This document shows, one piece after another, positions 15,424-22,861 of a stretch of DNA of 51,106 bases. The translations under genes and the position numbers were made by a program. The notes below the pieces were generated by a model. It saw nothing but the letters and a program-made list of their open reading frames with translations, was not told the origin of the DNA and made no database searches. How positions within the stretch are numbered: position 1 is the first letter of the stretch; every line of letters begins with the position of its first letter. Source of the DNA: Ruminiclostridium sp. (lineage in GTDB: Bacteria > Bacillota > Clostridia > Oscillospirales > Ruminococcaceae); the NCBI GenBank assembly GCA_017625405.1, contig JAGALB010000047.1, positions 1 to 51,106 of the forward strand, written 5' to 3'.

Positions 15424-16190
15424 CTGCGTTTTCCGCCCTTTCTGCCGTTTGCGGTATTATCCTGCTGACCGATTGCACTTCTTAAAATACGCATTTCTTC
15501 CTTTGTCAGGTCAGCGTATTCTCCGGGCTTCAGCATACCCAGCTTTACCCCTGCGATTGATGTGCGGCGCAGTCTTTTTACGGTAAGGTTGACCGCTTCA
15601 CACATACGACGGATCTGACGGTTTTTGCCTTCCTTTATGATAAATTCAAGCACTGTGCGTTCTTCCTCTTCCAGAAGAATATTTACGATACAAGGTCTTG
15701 TCATGACGTTAGGCTCGATTTCAACGCCTGCCATAAGCTTATTTATCTGCTCTTCGGTAACCTTTTCGGCAACGGTTACACGGTAAGTCTTGGCAACGTG
15801 CTTTGTGGGGTGCATAATGTCATTGGCGAAAGAGCCGTCGTTTGTAAGCAGAAGTAAGCCTTCGGAGGTGCGGTCAAGGCGTCCGATAGGGTAGACTCTT
15901 TCTTCGATTCCGTCGAGAAGATCGGTTATGGTTTTTCTGCCCTGCTCGTCGCTCATGGTGGTAACATAACCACGGGGCTTGTAGAGCTTTATGTAGCGGA
16001 GGGTTACACCATCCGCTCTGATTTTTTCGCCGTTTACGGTAATAAGGTCATTTCTGGGGTCAGCTTTGTCGCCGATTGAACAGGGTCTGCCGTTTACCTT
16101 TACTTCTCCGTTCTGAATGTACTGCTCAGCTCTTCTGCGGGAGCAGTAGCCGCTGTCTGCAATGATTTTCTGTAATCTTACCTTTTCCAT
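15420..16190 (-). CDS. rluB: 23S rRNA pseudouridine synthase RluB-type
   Basis: This 256-residue protein has an N-terminal S4 RNA-binding domain (RLQKIIADSGYCSRRRAEQYI, residues 5-25) and a RsuA/RluB/E/F catalytic domain. The catalytic Asp is in GRLDRTSEGLLLLTNDG (about residue 105), and EGKNRQIRRMCEAV marks the C-terminal core. It isomerises specific uridines in rRNA. A short basic tail (GRKGGKRR) ends it. It lies downstream of dacF in the same direction, and its stop overlaps a small GNAT-like gene. RluB versus RsuA/RluF substrate choice cannot be decided here. Confidence 0.92.
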   Translation of the reverse strand: MEKVRLQKIIADSGYCSRRRAEQYIQNGEVKVNGRPCSIGDKADPRNDLITVNGEKIRADGVTLRYIKLYKPRGYVTTMSDEQGRKTITDLLDGIEERVYPIGRLDRTSEGLLLLTNDGSFANDIMHPTKHVAKTYRVTVAEKVTEEQINKLMAGVEIEPNVMTRPCIVNILLEEEERTVLEFIIKEGKNRQIRRMCEAVNLTVKRLRRTSIAGVKLGMLKPGEYADLTKEEMRILRSAIGQQDNTANGRKGGKRR

Positions 16191-16218
16191 AATATATCCT
16201 TTCAGGGAGCCTCACGGC

Positions 16219-17334
16219 TCAGCTTATTCCGAATATTTCCATAATCTGCCCGAAAACATCCTTTTCGGGAGTTTTTCTTATGCACGCAGATTCCGCAAGC
16301 ATGGGAATACTCGCAACCTCTGTGTTTTTATAGTATATTTTTGCTGTTCCCAGCTGTTCGCCCTTGTAAATTCCTGCATATGCAAAACGTGGGATATGAT
16401 ATTCAATTGAAACGTACTGCTGTTCCTTTTCGCCCAGCCCGACAGAAGCATTTCGCTCAGGTGAAATCCTGATATCATGTGTCTCGCTGCCGAAAACAGG
16501 AATTGTAAAGCTTTCGGGTGAAATCTCATATGAGGTCAGCTGCGAAAATCCGTAATCAAGCAGCTGTGCGTGGTCGCTCCAGTCATCAGGAGCATTGAGC
16601 GTAACCGCAATTACAGTTTTTCCGTCACGCTCCGCCGCAGAAACAAGACACCGCCTTGCATCATCGGTAAAGCCTGTTTTCACGCCGATACAACCGTCGT
16701 ATTGCGAGAGCAGCTTGTTGGAGTTATAAAGAGTGCGTCTGTACGGTGGGTTGCCGTATTCGAGAGAAGCGCTTGAAGAAGCGCAGATTCTGCTGAACTC
16801 GTCATTCTTCATAGCGTAACGGGTAAGCAGTGCCATATCATAAGCGGTAGAATAGTGACCCTCGGCGTCAAGACCTGACGGGTTGACAAAATGAGTATTC
16901 TCCATACCGATTTCTGCCGCCTTGCGGTTCATAATATCAGCAAAAGCGTTCATACTGCCTGAAACACTGACGGCAGCGGCGTTAGCTGCATCGTTGCCTG
17001 ATGGAAGAAGCATACCGTAGCATAAAGCACGGCGTGAAACAATATCGCCTTCCTGAAGACCCATAGATGTGCCCTCCACACGGATTGCCATGCTGTCAAC
17101 CGTAAACAGTCTGTCCGGCTGGCCTGCTTCAATAGTGAGGAGGGTAGTCATTATTTTTGTTGTGCTGGCAATAGCACGCTGTTCGTGAGCGTTTTTTTCA
17201 AAGAGTATCTCGCCTGTATCTGCGTTTATGACAACTGCACTGTATGCGGATATATCCTCAGGCGCAGCGTGGCATGTAAAGCAAAAGCCGATGGTTGTCA
17301 GAAAAGCAGTGATAACCGATATGATTTTTTTCAT
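16219..17334 (-). CDS. dacF: D-alanyl-D-alanine carboxypeptidase (DacF/penicillin-binding protein 5 type)
   Basis: From the ATG at 17334 this is a 371-residue S11 carboxypeptidase. A signal peptide (MKKIISVITAFLTTIGFCF, ending near CHA) is followed by the active-site STTK in IASTTKIMTTLL, the PSGNDAANAA motif and KTG in GVKTGFTDDARRC. A C-terminal beta-domain follows about residue 290. The enzyme trims the terminal D-Ala from peptidoglycan stem peptides outside the membrane. A longer in-frame start at 17490 was rejected: the SD GAAAGGACAGAAAT lies just before 17334 and the extension covers a hairpin cluster. The neighbours ytfJ and scpA/B support a sporulation-related DacF. Its ribosome-binding site is complementary to a distant upstream arm. 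Confidence 0.93.
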   Translation of the reverse strand: MKKIISVITAFLTTIGFCFTCHAAPEDISAYSAVVINADTGEILFEKNAHEQRAIASTTKIMTTLLTIEAGQPDRLFTVDSMAIRVEGTSMGLQEGDIVSRRALCYGMLLPSGNDAANAAAVSVSGSMNAFADIMNRKAAEIGMENTHFVNPSGLDAEGHYSTAYDMALLTRYAMKNDEFSRICASSSASLEYGNPPYRRTLYNSNKLLSQYDGCIGVKTGFTDDARRCLVSAAERDGKTVIAVTLNAPDDWSDHAQLLDYGFSQLTSYEISPESFTIPVFGSETHDIRISPERNASVGLGEKEQQYVSIEYHIPRFAYAGIYKGEQLGTAKIYYKNTEVASIPMLAESACIRKTPEKDVFGQIMEIFGIS

Positions 17335-17336
17335 TG

Positions 17337-17523
17337 ATTTCTGTCCTTTCGCATAGAAAATACGTAGGCTCAGGCTGCGGCGTGCCGCCCGGAGCGTACG
17401 CTCCGGGGATTCATCGCAGGCGGCATAGCCGCCTGCGATGAAGTGCGGATTTGCTCCGCAAATCCGCAAGCGGCACGCCGCTGCCTTCACCCTGACTATA
17501 TTCTATGCAGAAAGGACAGAAAT
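17337..17523. repeat. nested palindromic element between ytfJ and dacF
   Basis: The outer arms are 17337-17388 and 17470-17523. Their ends are perfect: ATTTCTGTCCTTTC (17337-17350) with GAAAGGACAGAAAT (17510-17523), and GCGGCGTGCCGC (17377-17388) with 17470-17481; the middle is imperfect. Inside are three further hairpins: a perfect 20-base palindrome (17388-17407), a 15-bp stem with a 3-base loop (17410-17442) and an 11-bp stem (17444-17468). The arm next to dacF contains its Shine-Dalgarno site. It almost fills the 205-base gap. Confidence 0.92.
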
Positions 17524-17539
17524 AAACATTTTCTCCGAA

Positions 17540-17929
17540 TTATTCCTCGGAAGCCTTGTCATCCTTCTTCTTGCCGAAGATTTCCTTAGCCTTGTTGAGA
17601 AGCTCAGGAGCGCTTTCGATAAGGGAATCAACAGGGCTGCCCTTTGCACCCATTTCAAGAATTTTTGTATCGCCTGTGGGAGAAACAACGATGAAAGCCT
17701 GGGGCTTGATTGTAACGCCTGCACCTGCACCGCCGCCGAAAACTTCCTTTTCAACCTTTGCGGGAATATCGCTGCCGCCGGAAGCGAAGCCGAAGGAAAC
17801 CTTTGAAATCGGGATGATGGTTGTGCCATCAGGTGTAGTGATAGGATTTCCGATAATGGTGTTTACATCAACAAGATCACGGATCTTTTCCATTGATGTG
17901 CTCATAAGTCCTTCTAAATGCTGTGCCAT
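17540..17929 (-). CDS. ytfJ: sporulation protein YtfJ/GerW family
   Basis: This 129-residue protein is recognised by its N-terminal LEGLMSTSMEKIRDLVDVNT, the IIGNPITTPDGTTIIPISKV block and the glycine-rich GGGAGAGVTIKPQAFIVV. These are hallmarks of the GerW/YtfJ family, made in the forespore in Bacillus and needed for normal germination. An SD (GAAAGGAAAT) precedes the ATG. It lies directly downstream of a DUF2953 gene (2-base gap), the common Clostridia pairing. A Lys/Asp/Glu-rich tail ends the protein. The family is secure; a role in spores is inferred from relatives. Confidence 0.92.
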   Translation of the reverse strand: MAQHLEGLMSTSMEKIRDLVDVNTIIGNPITTPDGTTIIPISKVSFGFASGGSDIPAKVEKEVFGGGAGAGVTIKPQAFIVVSPTGDTKILEMGAKGSPVDSLIESAPELLNKAKEIFGKKKDDKASEE

Positions 17930-17931
17930 AA

Positions 17932-18708
17932 TTAATTTCCTTTCTTGACTGCCTTGGTTTTTTTAGCTTGTTTTTTTGATTTCTTTTTTGATTTCGGAGC
18001 AGGCTCGCTGTCCTTATTGTATTTTAGATATGTTTTCAAAACACGCCATGCCAGCCAGATAATGCAGGCAAGGGCGGTTGATAAACGGAGTTTAAGCACG
18101 AAGTAAATGAATATATCCTGCTGTTCCTTTGAGAAATCAGGTTCAATGATTACTTCTTTTACGTGCGCTGTGAAATATGTTGTAAGCCATTTGAAAAACG
18201 GATACATAAAGGCGCAGATTCCGCCGTACTGAAGCGCTGTCTTTGCAGCGTCGTCGGATGCCACAACCCAGTCAACGTAGACATCATACCAGCGTATTTT
18301 CTTGAAAAGCTTTTTGATGGGCGGCCATGCGCTTTCCACATAGTCCATTATCATTTCAATATCAAGATTGAATTTTTTCTTTGGCTTTTTCTGCTTTTCT
18401 GAGGCTTCGGGGGCAGTATCGCCATCCTCAGTGATGTCGGCGGCAGATTCAGCTGCTTCGCCGCTGTCCGGAGCTTCGGTATTGTCGTCCGTAACAGTAT
18501 CGGCTGATTTTTTCTGCTTCTTTTGTTTTTTAACTTTTTCTTTTTTAGGCTTTTTCTTCTTTTTTGGTTTGGCGGGATAAATGGTGAAGAAAAGGAACTT
18601 CACCTTTACATCAAGCTTGTTTTCGTAGTCAACCGTAACGGTAATCGACTGCCTGAACAGAATAATCAGAAGGAGAACAATGCAGCCGAATATTATCCAA
18701 CCTGTCAT
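17932..18708 (-). CDS. DUF2953 membrane protein
   Basis: This 258-residue protein starts with one membrane helix (GWIIFGCIVLLLIILF, residues 3-18). A short beta segment (VTVDYENKLDVKVKFLFF) is then interrupted by a Lys-rich then acidic low-complexity stretch (about 48-110). The conserved DUF2953 core follows (KIRWYDVYVDWVVASDDAAKTALQYG, about 140-165), then a hydrophobic segment and a Lys-rich tail. DUF2953 proteins sit beside ytfJ in spore formers and are thought to act in the envelope. It lies 23 bases downstream of scpB and 2 bases before ytfJ. Function unknown. Confidence 0.85.
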   Translation of the reverse strand: MTGWIIFGCIVLLLIILFRQSITVTVDYENKLDVKVKFLFFTIYPAKPKKKKKPKKEKVKKQKKQKKSADTVTDDNTEAPDSGEAAESAADITEDGDTAPEASEKQKKPKKKFNLDIEMIMDYVESAWPPIKKLFKKIRWYDVYVDWVVASDDAAKTALQYGGICAFMYPFFKWLTTYFTAHVKEVIIEPDFSKEQQDIFIYFVLKLRLSTALACIIWLAWRVLKTYLKYNKDSEPAPKSKKKSKKQAKKTKAVKKGN

Positions 18709-18731
18709 TCTTCTCAGTCCTTTCCGTAAGG

Positions 18732-19316
18732 TTAAGCTTCAGTTTCTTCGGTCTGCTTCTTTTCAAGCTCAAGCTCAGCCAGCTCGTCAAAGTCAAGCTG
18801 TCCTTCCTGGTTCGGAAGGGGCGGCAGCTCTCTCAGAGAGGAGATGCCGAAGCAACGTAAGAATGTATCGGTTGTGCGGTAGGCAACAGGTCTGCCCGGT
18901 AAATCCAGTCTGCCTGCTTCCTCCAGCAGATCACGTTCAACAAGGGTGTTGACAACGCTGGAGCTGTCAATGCCTCGTACCTGTTCGACAAAGGATTTTG
19001 TTACAGGCTGGTTATAGGCGATTATCGACAGTGTTTCCATTGCCGCCTGTGACAAGGGCTGCTGACGCCTTGTTTCCAGTGCGGATTTTATATATCCCGA
19101 ATATTCGGGGCGGGTAGAAATCTGGAATCCGTCGTTAAGACGTATGATTCTCAGACCGCTTTCCTGTACGTTGTATCTTCTTTCCAGCTGGTCGATGAGC
19201 TTGATGGTGGTTTCGAGGTCGATACCGCTTGCCTCAGCCAGCTTTTCGGGAGTAATGGGGTCGCCGTGAGCGAACATAATCGCTTCAACAACCGCCATGC
19301 TTTCATTCAGATTCAT
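18732..19316 (-). CDS. scpB: segregation and condensation protein B
   Basis: This 194-residue ScpB is a kleisin-associated winged-helix protein of the SMC-ScpAB condensin. Recognised blocks are VEAIMFAHGDPITPEKLAE, QPLSQAAMETLSIIAYNQPVT and SSVVNTLVERDLLEEAGRLDLPGRPVAYRTTDTFL. Two winged-helix domains are expected and visible. An acidic tail ends the protein. Its start overlaps the scpA stop by 14 bases, so the two are translationally coupled, the usual Firmicutes arrangement. Confidence 0.96.
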   Translation of the reverse strand: MNLNESMAVVEAIMFAHGDPITPEKLAEASGIDLETTIKLIDQLERRYNVQESGLRIIRLNDGFQISTRPEYSGYIKSALETRRQQPLSQAAMETLSIIAYNQPVTKSFVEQVRGIDSSSVVNTLVERDLLEEAGRLDLPGRPVAYRTTDTFLRCFGISSLRELPPLPNQEGQLDFDELAELELEKKQTEETEA

Positions 19317-20019
19317 TTTCTGCTTCCTTTCGTTTCATCATGGACAGGTAGTTTCCGTCTTCGGAAAATTCAACCCTTGCGTGCTTTGATAATTCCAGCA
19401 GGGCAAGGAAGGTAGCAACCTGCTCGGAACGTGTCTGTCCCTTGTAAAGGGCTTTTATTTCAACGGTTTCGCCGTGTCGTATCTTTTTCAGTACAAACAT
19501 TACCTTTGTAAAGACACTGACATAAGTCTGCGCCACAATAGGCTTAAGAACCTGCTTGGCTTCATTTTTCAGCTTTTCGCCCTTCTGACTCAGGGCAGCG
19601 TAGCTGTCTACAAGCTCATACTTGTCATGCAGGTTGCGGTATGTATTGTCAACAGGGATATCCATAGGGTCACGGACAAATACAAGGTCACCCACGAAAT
19701 GCCTTTTAAGACGCTCGGCAACCGCTTTGCACAGTGCGTACTCGATGAGTCTGCCCGTAAGCTCCTTTTTCAGCTCCTCAACCTCGTGCTTCGGCAGCAA
19801 TGCCGCAGTTTTTATGAGGATAAGATGCGCCGCCATTTCCACAAACTCGCCTGCGACTTCAATATCCGCCTGCTGCATTCTTTCAAGGTACAGCAGGAAC
19901 TGTTCAAGTAGAATGGAAATTTCAATGTCCCGTATATTCAGCTTATGCTTGCGTATCAGGTCAAGCATAAGGTCAAGCGGACCTTCGTAAACCTCCAGTT
20001 TAAAGCTTAATTCTTCCAT
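19303..20019 (-). CDS. scpA: segregation and condensation protein A
   Basis: This 238-residue kleisin subunit of the SMC complex is recognised by the N-terminal FKLEVYEGPLDLMLDLIRKH, IRDIEISILLEQFLLYLERM and the helical middle HLILIKTAALLPKHE. The C-terminal winged helix that contacts SMC ends the protein. It bridges SMC heads and holds two ScpB molecules in chromosome organisation. It lies 8 bases downstream of the site-2 protease and overlaps scpB. Confidence 0.95.
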   Translation of the reverse strand: MEELSFKLEVYEGPLDLMLDLIRKHKLNIRDIEISILLEQFLLYLERMQQADIEVAGEFVEMAAHLILIKTAALLPKHEVEELKKELTGRLIEYALCKAVAERLKRHFVGDLVFVRDPMDIPVDNTYRNLHDKYELVDSYAALSQKGEKLKNEAKQVLKPIVAQTYVSVFTKVMFVLKKIRHGETVEIKALYKGQTRSEQVATFLALLELSKHARVEFSEDGNYLSMMKRKEAENESE

Positions 20020-20027
20020 TGTTCACC

Positions 20028-20696
20028 TCAGCAGATAAAGCCTGTTATGAAGTCAAGACCCGTGTAGATAATATCAGCAAGGGCATTAAGGGGCTTTGTA
20101 AGGATACCTGTGCCCACAAGGATGAAAACAGCAATCATAATCTGCTGTTCATATCTCATAACGCCGAAATAAAGCTTGTCAGGAAGGAAGGATAAAAGAA
20201 TTCTTGAACCGTCAAGAGGAGGCACGGGAATAAGATTGAATACCGCAAGTCCGAGATTTATGCTTACAATCATAATGCAGGCATAATACAGCAAGAATGC
20301 AGTTTCACTTCCGAGAGCGGAGGTGACAAGAACAATTTTACCGATTATCATAAAAATAAGCGCAAGAATAATGTTTGAAACAGGACCTGCTGCCGATGTG
20401 ATGGCCATAGCGGCACGAGCGGAAACCTTACGTGCAAGTCTTGGCTGAACGGGCACCGGCTTTGCCCAGCCGAAGCCGAATAACAGTATAAGAATAGTGC
20501 CCACAGGGTCAAGGTGTCTGAGGGGATTGAGAGAGATTCTTCCCTGAGATTCTGCCGTTCTGTCGCCAAGCAGTTTTGCAGCCAGTGCATGTGCGCTTTC
20601 GTGGAATGGAAAGCAGATAAGCAGCACGATAAGATATGAAAAAACAGTTATTACTATATTTATAAGCGAAGGGTTAGCAATAATATCTGAAATCAT
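20028..20696 (-). CDS. site-2 protease family membrane metalloprotease
   Basis: This 222-residue polytopic protein has the zinc motif HESAHALAA (HExxH, about residues 30-38) and the third ligand motif NLIPVPPLDGSRIL (about 152-165), both within hydrophobic segments; about five to six membrane helices are visible. It belongs to the small S2P-like peptidase M50 family, often just upstream of scpA-scpB in Firmicutes. The substrate is unknown. Its start is preceded by a tandemly duplicated Shine-Dalgarno unit. Confidence 0.9.
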   Translation of the reverse strand: MISDIIANPSLINIVITVFSYLIVLLICFPFHESAHALAAKLLGDRTAESQGRISLNPLRHLDPVGTILILLFGFGWAKPVPVQPRLARKVSARAAMAITSAAGPVSNIILALIFMIIGKIVLVTSALGSETAFLLYYACIMIVSINLGLAVFNLIPVPPLDGSRILLSFLPDKLYFGVMRYEQQIMIAVFILVGTGILTKPLNALADIIYTGLDFITGFIC

Positions 20697-20722
20697 AGTT
20701 TCTCCTTTATAGTTTCTCCTTT
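20695..20722 (-). repeat. tandem duplication of the ribosome-binding site
   Basis: The 14-base unit AAAGGAGAAACTAT (minus strand) occurs twice in exact tandem (20709-20722 and 20695-20708). The second copy runs into the site-2 protease start codon. Both copies hold a full SD. Confidence 0.93.
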
Positions 20723-20750
20723 AAAATGCATAAAATTACAATCATATTCT

Positions 20751-20779
20751 ATTATACTATATTAATGAAGATTTTGCAA
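20751..20779 (-). promoter_or_regulatory. sigma-A promoter of the site-2 protease/scpA/scpB run
   Basis: On the minus strand TTGCAA (20774-20779) and TATAAT (20751-20756) are spaced 17 bases. It can drive the same-strand run down to 15097. Confidence 0.75.
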
Positions 20780-20824
20780 GCTTTTTCCGCAAAAAACCGT
20801 CCCCAAAGCGGACACTTCAATCAT

Positions 20825-21352
20825 TCATTGTTTCTTTGCCTCAGGCACAGAAACAAATCTCCACTCTATTTTGCTCCAGTATTCTCCCGCATAATCAATA
20901 CCTACACGGGGTTTTGTGGTATAACTGCAGGTAAAGCCGTCGTCCTCCAGCCATATTTTATCCGAAGCAGTCAGGTCAACCTTATTGAGACTGCGGTCAA
21001 TGCCTAAAAATTTTGTCAGCTTTGCAGGACCGTTATAGCCCTCACAGCAGCGGATAAGCACCGCTTCGGGGCTGTCAACCTCGCCGCATACCACATTGAA
21101 CATATTGTGCATACCGTAAATAAGGTAAACATATGAAACGCCGCCTTTGCCGAACATAACGGCGGTGCGCCCGGTCTTTCCCTTGCTTGCGTGGCAGCCG
21201 AGATCATCCGTACCCATATAGCATTCTGTTTCGGTGATGCGCAGCTTCCTTGTTTCGCCGTTTATATCCGTGCAGAGAAGCTTTCCCAGAAGCAGCGGTG
21301 CAAGCTCCAGCGCCGTTTTTGAAAAAAATTCCGTATCGGTTATTTTTGACAT
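20825..21352 (-). CDS. mpg: 3-methyladenine DNA glycosylase (AAG/MPG family)
   Basis: This 175-residue protein is a full-length alkyladenine glycosylase of the eukaryotic-like AAG fold. ALELAPLLLGKLLCT is followed by RITETECYMGTDDLGCHASKGKTGRT with the active-site Glu in TETECY, then the YVYLIYGMHNMFNVVCG block and LIRCCEGYNGPAKL. It excises 3-methyladenine and hypoxanthine from DNA. AAAGGAGG precedes the ATG. It is monocistronic on the minus strand. Confidence 0.94.
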   Translation of the reverse strand: MSKITDTEFFSKTALELAPLLLGKLLCTDINGETRKLRITETECYMGTDDLGCHASKGKTGRTAVMFGKGGVSYVYLIYGMHNMFNVVCGEVDSPEAVLIRCCEGYNGPAKLTKFLGIDRSLNKVDLTASDKIWLEDDGFTCSYTTKPRVGIDYAGEYWSKIEWRFVSVPEAKKQ

Positions 21353-21448
21353 AAGAAATGCCTCCTTTTTTATGGTTTAATGATTGTTGTAAAGCTGATA
21401 ATATTTATGAGCGTAAAGCTCTTATTTTCTGAGAGGAACTGTAAAATT

Positions 21449-21604
21449 ATGAAAAAATTATTCGCAAAAAAGACTGACCCCATGAAAAAAGCAATGGAGG
21501 TAGCCAATACAAGCTCGGCAAAGACCATAGATCCCTACGGTATGTATACGGGCGTTCCGAAGGACCCCACGGAAAAGCCCGTACAGGATGCCGATGACCT
21601 GTAA
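21449..21604 (+). CDS. small hypothetical protein
   Basis: A 51-residue ORF with an SD (GAGAGGAA, 21431-21438) 10 bases before the ATG at 21449; upstream in-frame ATGs lack one. The product begins with basic residues (KKLFAKKTDPMKKAM) and ends acidic (KPVQDADDL), with the central IDPYGMYTGVPKDP. It has no membrane segment or cysteine. A terminator follows directly, which supports a real gene. No function recognised. Confidence 0.6.
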   Translation: MKKLFAKKTDPMKKAMEVANTSSAKTIDPYGMYTGVPKDPTEKPVQDADDL

Positions 21605-21613
21605 AGTATTTGT

Positions 21614-21636
21614 AAAAGGGCGTTTTACGCCCTTTT
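21614..21636 (+). terminator. intrinsic terminator after the small ORF
   Basis: AAAAGGGCG pairs with CGCCCTTTT around TTTTA, leading into TTTT just before the CapA promoter. Confidence 0.8.
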
Positions 21637-21640
21637 GACA

Positions 21641-21669
21641 TTGACATAATATTTAATTTGTGATACAAT
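21641..21669 (+). promoter_or_regulatory. sigma-A promoter of the CapA-VanY lipoprotein pair
   Basis: TTGACA (21641-21646) and TACAAT (21664-21669) are spaced 17 bases; the ATG is at 21707. Confidence 0.75.
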
Positions 21670-21706
21670 AAAATTTGCGGCAATGCTACGAAAGGGGACG
21701 GTATAA

Positions 21707-22861
21707 ATGAAAAAAAGAATATTGTGCCTCTTACTGTCTGCGGTGCTGTTATGCGGATGTTCGGAGGAAAAGCCACAGGTGAATACCATGCCCAGGGGCA
21801 CATTGATTACGGACGAGCCTTCCGCAAAGCCTGCGGAAACCATTGTCACAACCGTTCAGACTACCGAAGCGGCAACTACAACCGAGCCGCAGCCCAAAGG
21901 CAGCGTCAGGGTCGCTTTTGCAGGCGATACCACCCAGTCCGATGTTTTTGCCGAGGCTACTTCGTGGCGCTCTATGAAATATCCCTTCGAGGATGTAAAC
22001 AGTATTTTTTCAGAGGCGGATATTGCCTTTGTAAACCTTGAAACCTGCGTCAGCGACAGGGGTGAAAGTGAGAAGAAGGAGGGTTTTGGTTTCCAGACGC
22101 CTCCCGAATATTTACAGGTGTATACCGAAGCAGGAATTGACCTTGTTTCCGCCGCCAACAACCATGTGCGTGATTACGGTATGGATGCCCTTGATGATAC
22201 ATTTTCAAATCTGGATGCATACGGGCTTGGATATATCGGCGCAGGCAGAAATATAACCGAAGCCGAAAAAATGATTCTTTACGATGTGAATGGTCTGAAA
22301 ATCGGTTTTACGGGTCTTAATATGATAAATATGAATCCCACATGGTACGCAACGGATGACCGTGCAGGTATAAACTGCGTGGATTTTGCCGCCTGTGAGG
22401 ATTATCTTGAGCTTATTTCCGAGTATGACAAGCAGTGCGATCTGCTTTTTGTTTCTGTGCACTGGGGTGTTGAATACACCAACGCAATCACCGAGGAACA
22501 GCAGCAGTTCGGGCATATGCTGTGCGACAGCGGTGCCGATGTAATTCTCGGACATCATTCCCACACTCTGCAGCCTGTTGAATATTATAACGGCAGCATG
22601 ATTTTTTATAGTCTGGGTAACTTCCTTTTCTATAAAATGGATGATTATTCGGGAATGACTGCAATTTTTGAGATAGAAGCAGATAAAAACGGCTTTGTAA
22701 GCGGTAAGCTTTCTCCTGTTTTTATCACGAATTGCAAAGCTGTTCTGCTCGAAGAAGATGATGAAATGTATGGTGAAATAATTGAATTGTGCAGAACGAT
22801 TTCGGAACCATACGGGGTGAATATAACAGAAAACGGAGGCATTGAAATTGCCAACAGGTAA
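21707..22861 (+). CDS. CapA-family lipoprotein metallophosphatase
   Basis: This 384-residue protein has a lipoprotein signal (KKRILCLLLSAVLLCGC, Cys19-20 region) and a Thr-rich linker. Its PGA_cap/CapA calcineurin-like domain shows VAFAGDTTQSDVF, FVNLETCVSDRG, VSAANNHVRDYG, FVSVHWGVEY and ILGHHSHTLQPVE, the metal-binding motifs in order. CapA relatives act in poly-gamma-glutamate capsule synthesis, but many Clostridia carry solitary copies like this one with no capB/capC nearby, so an envelope phosphoesterase of unknown substrate is the safer call. The stop overlaps the next gene. Confidence 0.88.
   Translation: MKKRILCLLLSAVLLCGCSEEKPQVNTMPRGTLITDEPSAKPAETIVTTVQTTEAATTTEPQPKGSVRVAFAGDTTQSDVFAEATSWRSMKYPFEDVNSIFSEADIAFVNLETCVSDRGESEKKEGFGFQTPPEYLQVYTEAGIDLVSAANNHVRDYGMDALDDTFSNLDAYGLGYIGAGRNITEAEKMILYDVNGLKIGFTGLNMINMNPTWYATDDRAGINCVDFAACEDYLELISEYDKQCDLLFVSVHWGVEYTNAITEEQQQFGHMLCDSGADVILGHHSHTLQPVEYYNGSMIFYSLGNFLFYKMDDYSGMTAIFEIEADKNGFVSGKLSPVFITNCKAVLLEEDDEMYGEIIELCRTISEPYGVNITENGGIEIANR

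Noticed and set aside
17335-17490. N-terminal extension of DacF
   Set aside because: It would translate the hairpin cluster, and a well-spaced SD and signal peptide support the ATG at 17334.
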